Assembly (NCBI GenBank): GCA_023818725.1
Contig: JAMWBX010000097.1
Coordinates: forward strand, 1 to 5,763
DNA length: 5,763 bases
Origin: Candidatus Omnitrophota bacterium
GTDB lineage: Bacteria > Ratteibacteria > UBA8468 > B48-G9 > DTJG01
Direction of reading: 5' to 3'
Shown piece after piece: positions 1 to 5,448 of this stretch. The notes below the pieces were generated by a model that saw nothing but the letters and a program-made list of their open reading frames with translations, did not search any database and had not been told where the DNA came from. Positions within the stretch are counted from its first letter, which is position 1. Every line of letters begins with the position of its first letter. The position numbers and the translations under genes are program-made.

Positions 1-1
1 A

Positions 2-856
2 ATTGTAAAGCTTTCGGTCAGGTTTCTTGATAATGTTATTGATGTTAATCGATATTTTCTACCTGAGATTGAAAAAATGACACTGGGAAACAGAAAGATC
101 GGGCTTGGTATAATGGGATGGGCAGACCTTCTTGCAGAGCTTGAGATTCCTTATGGAAGCAAAAAAAGTTTGGAACTTGCTGAAACAATTATGGAATTTA
201 TCAACAGGACCGCTTTTGAATATTCTGCGCAACTCGGAGAAAAAAAGGGTAGTTTTCCAAATTTCAAAAAAAGCATTTATAGAAACAATGTAAAGGCCTT
301 GAGAAACTGCACAAGAACAACAATTGCTCCTACAGGTACTATCAGCATTATCGCCGGTTGTTCAAGTGGAATAGAACCATTTTTTGCGATTGCTTATGGC
401 AGAAAAATGGCTGGAAGTTCCATCTTTGAAATAAATCCCGTATGGGAAAAGAAATTGTCAGAACTCAAGCTAAAAGATAGCGAAATCATTGCAGAAATTG
501 TCAAAAGCGGTTCTGTGCAAAATATCAAAGGGTTGCCTGAAAAAATCAAAAAGGCCTTCAGAATTGCTTTTGAAATCAAACCCGAGTTTCACCTTCTAAT
601 GCAAGCATCGTTTCAAAAACACACAGACAATGCGGTCTCAAAAACAATAAACCTGCCTGAACAGGCAACCATCAATGATGTAAAGAAAATTTTTACTTCA
701 GCATATGGATTGAAGTGCAAAGGAATCACGGTTTTTCGTTATGGTAGTAAAACTGCGCAGGTTCTTTATCTTGGCGAAGATTTCAGCGATGAGATTGATT
801 GGCTCCAGTTTGGAGAAAATTTTGCGGGTTGTTCTAAAGGCTATTGTAATTTCTGA
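2..856 (+). CDS. nrdJ: Class II (adenosylcobalamin-dependent) ribonucleoside-diphosphate reductase, C-terminal part
   Basis: Class II reductases convert ribonucleotides to deoxyribonucleotides in the cytoplasm, using adenosylcobalamin to generate the active-site thiyl radical, so they need no oxygen and no separate radical subunit. The frame is open to the left edge; 284 residues are visible and the true start lies outside, so the cofactor-binding and catalytic N-terminal parts cannot be seen. Family landmarks are VRFLDNVIDVNRY at visible residues 6-18, TLGNRKIGLGIMGWADLL just after, the substrate-phosphate loop APTGTIS (about 326-346 nt) followed by IIAGCSSGIEP, and KTINLPEQAT near the end. 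The protein ends GCSKGYCNF. This CX4C pair (codons at 830 and 845) matches the C-terminal redox cysteines that re-reduce the active site in class I and class II enzymes. The longer zinc-ribbon tail of many NrdJ proteins is absent. An internal ATG at 77 is not the start, because homology continues upstream. The gene is convergent with the minus-strand block. Confidence 0.95.
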   Translation: MVKLSVRFLDNVIDVNRYFLPEIEKMTLGNRKIGLGIMGWADLLAELEIPYGSKKSLELAETIMEFINRTAFEYSAQLGEKKGSFPNFKKSIYRNNVKALRNCTRTTIAPTGTISIIAGCSSGIEPFFAIAYGRKMAGSSIFEINPVWEKKLSELKLKDSEIIAEIVKSGSVQNIKGLPEKIKKAFRIAFEIKPEFHLLMQASFQKHTDNAVSKTINLPEQATINDVKKIFTSAYGLKCKGITVFRYGSKTAQVLYLGEDFSDEIDWLQFGENFAGCSKGYCNF

Positions 857-908
857 TGACTTATAAAGATAAAATGAAGAAAAGACTCAAAACAAATTCT
901 CAGCTATT
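857..908. other. Convergent intergenic gap
   Basis: These 52 bases separate the stop codons of two convergent genes, the reductase on plus and the helical-protein gene on minus. I looked for a bidirectional terminator and found no GC-rich stem followed by a T-run on either strand. Termination is presumably Rho-dependent or uses a structure I cannot recognise by eye. Confidence 0.5.
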
Positions 909-1325
909 TCACTTTATTATTTCAAGAATTCTATCGAGCTGGGAAAGAAGTTTTTTTGACATATCATTAAAATATTCCTGAACCTCCTGTGGAATATGTC
1001 CGTATCTTTTCATATGCCTTGCTTCAAGTTCCATTATGTTTTCTCTGAACACACTTACACGGCTCCATATATCATTGATTGCCGATTGTGTTTGTTTTTC
1101 GATTTTCATATCATTCTTTAAATCATTGAGGTATTGCCGAAATTTCAGAAGTTCTTTTTTCAGGGTTTTTTTTTGCGAAGGGCTCAGATCATTTTTTTCC
1201 TCGTAAAGTACTGAAGCATAACATTGTCCATCAACCCATTTTTCAATGAAAACAAACAATTCATCAAGCATTGTCAGGGTTGTCGAAACTGCCCTCTTAT
1301 GATTTGCTGAGAGTTTCAAAGTCAA
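909..1325 (-). CDS. Hypothetical helical protein, 138 aa, TTG start
   Basis: I do not recognise the family. The product is 138 residues, highly charged and almost certainly mostly alpha-helical: a Lys-rich middle (around SPSQKKTLKKELLKF) and a C-terminal helix rich in Leu, Ile, Lys and Glu. It has no signal peptide, no transmembrane segment, one cysteine and no catalytic motif I can name, so it is probably cytosolic. The start is TTG at 1325-1323. An in-frame TAG directly upstream rules out anything earlier, and GAGGT at 1339-1335 sits 9 nt before the TTG. The next in-frame ATG, at codon 19, would cut into the first helix. The Shine-Dalgarno overlaps the enolase stop codon and the gap is 12 nt, so translation is probably coupled to enolase. 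An A9 run within the coding strand (1166-1174) is in frame here. Confidence 0.8.
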   Translation of the reverse strand: MTLKLSANHKRAVSTTLTMLDELFVFIEKWVDGQCYASVLYEEKNDLSPSQKKTLKKELLKFRQYLNDLKNDMKIEKQTQSAINDIWSRVSVFRENIMELEARHMKRYGHIPQEVQEYFNDMSKKLLSQLDRILEIIK

Positions 1326-1337
1326 CTAAAATTGACC

Positions 1338-2615
1338 TCACATAATAAATGGGTTTGAAAAAACCGCTGCTTTCCCGAGTTCCCATTCAATCTCAAGAAG
1401 CCGATTGTACTTTGCGATTCTTTCGCTTCTACACGCAGAGCCTGTTTTTATCTGACCGCCGCACATAGCAACCGAAAAATCAGCCATAAAGGCATCCTCT
1501 GTTTCACCGCTTCTGTGCGAGATTACATAACCCCAGCCTGCTTTTCTGCAAAGATTTATCGCCTCTATTGTTTCTGTCACTGTACCGATCTGGTTAAGTT
1601 TAATCAAAACAGCGTTCGTGGATTTTTCCTTTATTCCTCGTAAAATAAACTTTGTATTTGTCACATACAGGTCATCACCAACAATCTGTATTTTATTTCC
1701 AAGTTTTTCTGTCATTTTCCTAAACCCTTCCCAGTCATTTTCAGCAAGACCATCTTCAATTGAAACTATCGGATATTTCTTTATCCAGTTTTCATACAAT
1801 TCTATCATTTCATCTGATGTCTTTTTCCCCTGCTTTGACTTAGAAAGATTATAAACTCCGTTTTCATAGAAAGAACTTGCTGCGGGATCTAACGCTATGG
1901 AAATATCCAATCCGGGTTTATATCCTGCTTTTTCTATCGCCTTTACAATGACCTCGCATGCTTGGTCATTGCTTGAAAGATCAGGCGCAAACCCGCCCTC
2001 GTCTCCAACGCCTGTTGCATAACCCTTTTCTGATAGAATTTTTTTCAATGAGTGGAATGTCTCTGCTCCATATCTCAAAGCTTCCGCAAAATTTGGAGCA
2101 CCAGCAGGCATAACCATAAATTCCTGAAAATCCACGCTGTTGTCAGCATGCTTGCCGCCATTAAGAATATTCATCATCGGAACAGGCAAACGAACTGCTC
2201 CTGTGCCGCCGAGATACAGATACAGAGGAATACCCGCAAGCCGCGCTGCTGCCTTTGCCACAGCCATTGACACGCCCAGTATTGCGTTTGCGCCGAGATT
2301 GCCCTTGTTTGGCGTTCCATCAAGTTCAATCATAATTCTGTCAATTTCAGCCTGTCTGAACGGTTCCATACCAATGATTTTAGGTGCTATGACATTATTT
2401 ACATTTTCGACCGCCTTCAATACACCCTTTCCTCCATACCTTTTTTTGTCTCCATCCCTCAATTCAACCGCCTCATTCTCGCCGGTGGATGCGCCTGATG
2501 GAACAGAACTTGAAACCCTGATCCCGTTGCTCAGAGAACAAAAAACCCTTATTGTTGGATTTCCTCGTGAATCAAGAATTTCGATTGCGCTTAATGATGA
2601 AATTATCACCTTCAT
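1338..2615 (-). CDS. eno: Enolase (phosphopyruvate hydratase)
   Basis: Enolase interconverts 2-phosphoglycerate and phosphoenolpyruvate in glycolysis and gluconeogenesis; in many bacteria it also associates with the RNA degradosome. The product is 425 residues, normal for bacterial enolase, and shows both domains. The N-terminal capping domain has [17 protein letters not shown] (about 40-56) with the mobile catalytic-loop serine. The barrel has GGKHADN (His156), Glu165 in QEF and Glu206 in GDEGGF. The magnesium ligands are Asp243 (ALDPAA), Glu287 (SIEDGL) and Asp314 (VGDDL). The catalytic base is Lys339 in the signature [13 protein letters not shown], followed by SHRSGETED with His367 and by GQIKTG with Lys390. 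Every key residue is present, so it should be active. ATG at 2615 is preceded by GGAGG with a 6-nt spacer. It lies 47 nt after the GTPase gene and 12 nt before the helical-protein gene, so all three are probably co-transcribed. Confidence 0.98.
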   Translation of the reverse strand: MKVIISSLSAIEILDSRGNPTIRVFCSLSNGIRVSSSVPSGASTGENEAVELRDGDKKRYGGKGVLKAVENVNNVIAPKIIGMEPFRQAEIDRIMIELDGTPNKGNLGANAILGVSMAVAKAAARLAGIPLYLYLGGTGAVRLPVPMMNILNGGKHADNSVDFQEFMVMPAGAPNFAEALRYGAETFHSLKKILSEKGYATGVGDEGGFAPDLSSNDQACEVIVKAIEKAGYKPGLDISIALDPAASSFYENGVYNLSKSKQGKKTSDEMIELYENWIKKYPIVSIEDGLAENDWEGFRKMTEKLGNKIQIVGDDLYVTNTKFILRGIKEKSTNAVLIKLNQIGTVTETIEAINLCRKAGWGYVISHRSGETEDAFMADFSVAMCGGQIKTGSACRSERIAKYNRLLEIEWELGKAAVFSNPFIM

Positions 2616-2662
2616 TTTTCTCCTCCATTGGGGGCGTTGTTAAGTTTTTTTGACTGATTATA

Positions 2663-4456
2663 TTATCCCTGATTTTTATTATTTATCAAGTTTTTTTCAA
2701 TTGTCATAATGGCTTTCTGGAAAATTTTTTTTCTCTCTTCAATTCTGATTATTTCTTGGTCCCTCATTTGGCTATCAAGTTTTTCTTGTTGAAGTTTATT
2801 GACAAGCTCTGTTATAGATTTGAGCATCTGAGAAAAGTATTTTTCAAAAAAATTCTTGAATTTAATGAAGAAGCGATCTATGCTCTGAAAGATTGGCCAT
2901 CTAAGATTTTCAACATTATGCATTACAAGTTCATCTATCTGAGATTTCAGGCGAGTCATAATCCGGTTCATTTTTCTGGAAACACTTAAGAAATTGTCCA
3001 GAAATTCTTCGCCAAAAGGCTTAAACCCTGTCATCCAGATATGCGTCACCCAGTAAGGACGATTGGATATTTCAAAAACAAAGGTCTTCCCTGTTTCGTT
3101 GTAATCAACTTCAAAGACACTGGAAATTGTATGCTTTATAAAATTATGCATCTGATTGATTCTTTTGTTGTAAAATTCAGTAATTTCATTTATTTTTGCA
3201 TCAAAAAATCTCACAGCATTGCCATTTTCACTTTCAAAAAATTCTATAATTGCCTTACTAATCGACATTTTCGAAATTTCATAAAATTCGTAAGGGTCTT
3301 TGGCTTTGCCATAATTTTCTTCTGCTATACCATGCAAAAATATTCGCGCCTTTTGGGATACTTCATTGCAATAATCCTCAAGTGATTCATGCAACCTTTT
3401 TCTTTCTCCTTCCAAACTATCAAGTATAATGTTTTTTTCTTTTTCAAACCCCGAGAGTTGTTGATTAATCAATTTCAGCTTTTCCTCAAGCTCTTGCCCA
3501 GGCATTTTCAGGGATTTAATCTCGATTTCCATCGTGGTCAGAGCTTCAGAAATTGCGTTTTTTAACTTAATATAAAGAGATTCTTCCAGTATATATTTCT
3601 TCTTTGAAAAGATATCCTTTGTGATGAAATCTTCGAGGCCATCTATATTGCTTGCCGCTAAAATTTCTTGATTATTTTGCTTTTTACCGGATATCGCCAT
3701 TTTTGCGGAAACAGGAAAAATTTTTCCTTCAAAACCATTTTTTTCCAACACATTCTGAATAAATTTTTTACAAACTATCAGATCCTTATTTGAAAGATAA
3801 TCTATTTTATTTAGAACAATCCAAACATTTTTCATATGTTTGGAAAGCCGTTTTAAAAATTCAAGTTCGACCTCTGTAATCAGCGGATCAACAGATGTCA
3901 CAAACAAAGCCGCGTCGCACTTCGGAATAAAATTGAGCGTTGTCTCAGTGTTATGGAGATAGGTTGAGCCTATGCCAGGTGTATCAATTAAAACCACTCT
4001 CTCCTTCAATATACTTGCAGGAACAGAAACCTCGACGAAAGAAACCTTCATTATATTCTCTGGATTTTTTTCCTCCATAACATAGTTACAGATAAAATTT
4101 CTCGCTTCTTCTACATTTTCAGCATCAATATGTTTTTTGCCTGAATCATAAAAAAATACATCAACCCCTAAATTAGAACCATATTTTACAAAAGTCGGGA
4201 TTGCCGTAACCGGTATTATTGAAGAGGGTAAAATTTCCTCTCCAACCAGAGCGTTCAAAAGTGTGCTCTTGCCCCTTTTAACCTGTCCAACTATCGCAAG
4301 ATAGAAATTCTGGTGTTTGGTCCTTTTCAGTAATTCTTCAATGCAGTCACTATGATATTTATAACCCGTTCCCATATCCACAAGAATATCGAGAAGCGTT
4401 TCAATAATATGGCCCAATTCATTGTTCTTTTGTGTATCAGAATGAACTACAGCCAT
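2663..4456 (-). CDS. Dynamin-like GTPase (bacterial dynamin-family protein), 597 aa
   Basis: This is a large GTPase of the bacterial dynamin family; members bind membranes, oligomerise and act in membrane remodelling or stress protection, though the role of this one is unknown. All G motifs are visible: G1 GQVKRGKST at 57-65, G2 threonine within PVTAIPT near 84, G3 DTPG at 158-161, G4 NKID at 216-219, and SAK of G5 at 250-252. After about residue 290 the protein is long, helical and charged, with coiled-coil-like stretches near 320-365 and 545-590, as expected for a dynamin stalk. An aromatic-rich interruption around 466-483 could be a membrane-contacting tip (inference). No signal peptide or clear transmembrane helix is present. 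I chose ATG at 4456 because AGGAGA (4468-4463) lies 6 nt upstream. The frame stays open to ATGs at 4510 and 4522, but neither is well placed. It appears to be the first gene of a unit with eno. It is a single gene, not one of a tandem dynamin pair. Confidence 0.9.
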   Translation of the reverse strand: MAVVHSDTQKNNELGHIIETLLDILVDMGTGYKYHSDCIEELLKRTKHQNFYLAIVGQVKRGKSTLLNALVGEEILPSSIIPVTAIPTFVKYGSNLGVDVFFYDSGKKHIDAENVEEARNFICNYVMEEKNPENIMKVSFVEVSVPASILKERVVLIDTPGIGSTYLHNTETTLNFIPKCDAALFVTSVDPLITEVELEFLKRLSKHMKNVWIVLNKIDYLSNKDLIVCKKFIQNVLEKNGFEGKIFPVSAKMAISGKKQNNQEILAASNIDGLEDFITKDIFSKKKYILEESLYIKLKNAISEALTTMEIEIKSLKMPGQELEEKLKLINQQLSGFEKEKNIILDSLEGERKRLHESLEDYCNEVSQKARIFLHGIAEENYGKAKDPYEFYEISKMSISKAIIEFFESENGNAVRFFDAKINEITEFYNKRINQMHNFIKHTISSVFEVDYNETGKTFVFEISNRPYWVTHIWMTGFKPFGEEFLDNFLSVSRKMNRIMTRLKSQIDELVMHNVENLRWPIFQSIDRFFIKFKNFFEKYFSQMLKSITELVNKLQQEKLDSQMRDQEIIRIEERKKIFQKAIMTIEKNLINNKNQG

Positions 4457-4508
4457 CTCAAATCTCCTGAAATAAAATTGGTAGGAGTCATCAGCCAGAA
4501 AGGCAAAC

Positions 4509-4522
4509 ATGGGGGACCCCAT
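4509..4522. repeat. GC-rich dyad in the GTPase leader
   Basis: ATGGGG-GA-CCCCAT is a perfect 6-bp inverted repeat around a 2-bp centre, conspicuous in AT-rich surroundings. It lies between the predicted promoter and the GTPase start, roughly 10-25 nt downstream of the expected transcription start. It could be a protein-binding site or, in RNA, a short hairpin with a 4-nt loop. It also carries the two upstream in-frame ATGs, whose preceding GGGG would be paired in such a hairpin. Any function is inference. Confidence 0.4.
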
Positions 4523-4539
4523 CCCCTGCTATTATGATA

Positions 4540-4548
4540 ATTATATCA
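4540..4548 (-). promoter_or_regulatory. Extended -10 promoter for the GTPase-eno unit
   Basis: On the minus strand this reads TG-A-TATAAT, a perfect extended -10 element with a consensus -10 hexamer. There is no good -35 hexamer 16-18 nt upstream, which is typical of extended -10 promoters. Transcription would begin near 4533 and leave a leader of about 77 nt before the ATG at 4456. Position and consensus match are seen directly; activity is inferred. Confidence 0.55.
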
Positions 4549-4578
4549 CACTTTATGGCATTGCAGGTTGAGGCCGCC

Positions 4579-4611
4579 ATATTTCTACTTTCTTATCCCG
4601 GCCAGAAATAT
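4579..4611. repeat. 8-bp inverted repeat with 17-nt loop
   Basis: ATATTTCT (4579-4586) and AGAAATAT (4604-4611) are perfect complements around a 17-nt loop. They lie downstream of the small membrane ORF and upstream of the GTPase promoter. The stem is AT-rich and no T-run follows on either strand, so it is not a convincing intrinsic terminator. Chance is a real possibility in this composition. Confidence 0.25.
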
Positions 4612-4642
4612 AAAATATCTCCATCATATGCCAATGTCAGGT

Positions 4643-4819
4643 TCACACCAAAAGCCGTGCATAATAATTCCGCCAGAAGAAGGAAAATATTCCATGGCAT
4701 AGTAAATGTTTCACTGCGGCAATTGAGATTAAGAATAAACCACCTGAATAAAAACCATAAAGTAAGCCAGCACCAACAAATGTATCTGCCCATCTTTTCA
4801 AGATAAAAAGCATTGGCAT
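4643..4819 (-). CDS. Small hydrophobic membrane ORF, 58 aa, possibly frameshifted
   Basis: The ATG at 4819 follows AAGGA with a 7-nt spacer and lies 31 nt after the RCC1 gene's stop, so it could be the next gene in that unit. The 58-residue product has a basic start (LKRWAD) and a probable transmembrane helix at about 14-36 (FVGAGLLYGFYSGG then LFLISIAAV). The stop is at 4645-4643. A second hydrophobic stretch in another minus-strand frame continues past it to a TAA at 4595-4593 (FLLLAELLCTAFGVNLTLAY). One indel near 4700 would join both into a protein of about 75 residues with two membrane helices. It is therefore either an intact one-helix miniprotein or a broken two-helix protein. I do not recognise the family. 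If neither reading is real, the stretch from 4549 to 4850 is non-coding. Confidence 0.4.
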   Translation of the reverse strand: MPMLFILKRWADTFVGAGLLYGFYSGGLFLISIAAVKHLLCHGIFSFFWRNYYARLLV

Positions 4820-4850
4820 ATTGCTGTCCTTGAAAATATCATAATATTTT

Positions 4851-5172
4851 TTACTTTAACTTTTCACCTTCTGTTTGAAAAACTGCTATATTTTGCCTGG
4901 AACCCGCGGAAATAAATTTCACCTTGCCCTGTATCTCCTGAGGAACATTGCACGGACTTAGATCATTTCTTCCCCACGCGTAAACCTTTCCATCCTTTGT
5001 TAACGCAAGGCTGTGTGCGGTGCCAGCCGAAATACTTTTGAATTCTACACCTTCAGGAATGTAAGGATATACCTGATATCCCCATCCTGCTATTTTCATT
5101 TGTTGCGAAAAAGGAGTGTGTGAAAATGTCAAAAAAAAACGAAAATGACAAAAAAGTTCTCAAATTTTTCAT
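4851..5172 (-). pseudogene. Secreted RCC1-repeat protein, frame broken at a T9 tract
   Basis: The ATG at 5172-5170 follows a strong Shine-Dalgarno (AGAGGAGG, 5184-5177) and begins an evident signal peptide, MKNLRTFLSFSFFF. In the sequence as given, this frame ends at a TGA at 5055-5053 after 39 residues. The frame one base away carries an RCC1-type repeat (SAGTAHSLALTKDGKVYAWG) and the start of a second blade (FISAGSRQNIAVF), ending at TAA 4853-4851. The two meet at nine consecutive T on the coding strand (5131-5139). With eight T the product would be 106 residues, with the hydrophobic core running on into LTFSHTPFSQ, a plausible cleavage region, before the RCC1 part. The RCC1 frame's own possible starts, TTG at 5132 and ATG at 5099, have no ribosome binding site. 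RCC1 blades usually occur as about seven repeats forming a propeller, so fewer than two here suggests a remnant or an unusual mini-protein. The gap to the next ORF is 31 nt. Confidence 0.75.
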
Positions 5173-5176
5173 CACG

Positions 5177-5184
5177 CCTCCTCT
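5177..5184 (-). promoter_or_regulatory. Strong ribosome binding site that decides the RCC1 gene start
   Basis: AGAGGAGG on the minus strand is close to the full anti-16S complement and sits 4 nt before the ATG at 5172, with an in-frame GTG directly before that ATG. It is the main evidence that translation starts at 5172 rather than inside the RCC1 frame, and so that the T9 tract separates the signal peptide from the domain. Confidence 0.75.
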
Positions 5185-5230
5185 TGTTATGTCAGATTTA
5201 TTTTCGCAAAAGGCGCATCGCGTTGATTAA

Positions 5231-5259
5231 AATGTATCCCGTATTTAGAAATGTGTCAA
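5231..5259 (-). promoter_or_regulatory. Sigma-70-type promoter upstream of the RCC1 gene
   Basis: On the minus strand TTGACA (5259-5254, perfect -35) is followed after exactly 17 nt by TACATT (5236-5231, four of six to the -10 consensus). Transcription would begin near 5224, about 50 nt before the ATG at 5172, leaving the ribosome binding site in the leader. It overlaps the 3' end of the preceding small ORF, so part of the match could be coincidental coding sequence. The spacing and -35 make it the best two-element promoter I found in the window. Confidence 0.5.
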
Positions 5260-5415
5260 GTTATTGTACGGCTTCATAATATAGGTTTCACCTGAATTTG
5301 TCTGAAAAATGAAGTGTTTCCCTGTGGCAAGTCCCTGCGAATAGCCAATTCTGGATGAGAAAAAGAGAAAGTTTAGAACAAAGATTGTGACAATTAGCCC
5401 TCTTTTCAATATCAT
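5245..5415 (-). CDS. Small signal-peptide ORF, 56 aa, possibly truncated by frameshift
   Basis: The N-terminus has a textbook signal peptide: basic MILKRG, hydrophobic LIVTIFVLNFLFF, then SSRIGYSQ as a likely cleavage region. Only about 29 residues follow before the TAA at 5247-5245. The mature part (GKHFIFQTNSGETYIMKPYN) weakly resembles an RCC1 blade: His, Thr, Gly, Tyr and Asn align with the neighbouring gene's AHSLALTKDGKVYAWGRN. Just before the stop, a different frame opens (SKYGIHFNQRDAPFAKI) and runs to a TAA at 5189-5187, only 14 nt before the next ATG. One indel near 5245-5257 would therefore give a gene with natural spacing to its neighbour. The ribosome binding site is weak: no good Shine-Dalgarno is properly spaced, and TCTCA/TGAGA form a small dyad over the start. 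It begins 33 nt after the OmpA-like gene. No family is assigned with confidence. Confidence 0.5.
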   Translation of the reverse strand: MILKRGLIVTIFVLNFLFFSSRIGYSQGLATGKHFIFQTNSGETYIMKPYNNLTHF

Positions 5416-5448
5416 CTCAATTATGAGAGCTTTTCCGCCTCAATTCTA

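Noticed and set aside
2140..2643. 167-codon plus-strand ORF opposite enolase
   Set aside because: It lies antisense to a fully conserved enolase, and its composition reflects the complement of that gene. It is a shadow frame.
2657..2689. Possible internal promoter (TTGATA and TATAAT) just before enolase
   Set aside because: The hexamers are good, but the spacer is 21 nt, too long for a standard sigma-70 promoter, and AT-rich sequence makes such matches frequent.
3041..3385. 114-codon plus-strand ORF inside the GTPase gene
   Set aside because: It is fully antisense to an intact coding region, with no start signal.
4457..4522. Longer GTPase N-terminus starting at 4522
   Set aside because: That ATG is directly abutted by a G-run with no spacer, whereas the ATG at 4456 has AGGAGA at ideal spacing.
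4579..4611. Intrinsic terminator at the AT-rich inverted repeat
   Set aside because: The stem has only two G/C pairs, the loop is 17 nt, and no T-run follows on either strand.
4534..4806. 90-codon plus-strand ORF across the GTPase upstream region
   Set aside because: There is no ribosome binding site, the product is not protein-like in composition, and it is antisense to the more plausible minus-strand membrane ORF.
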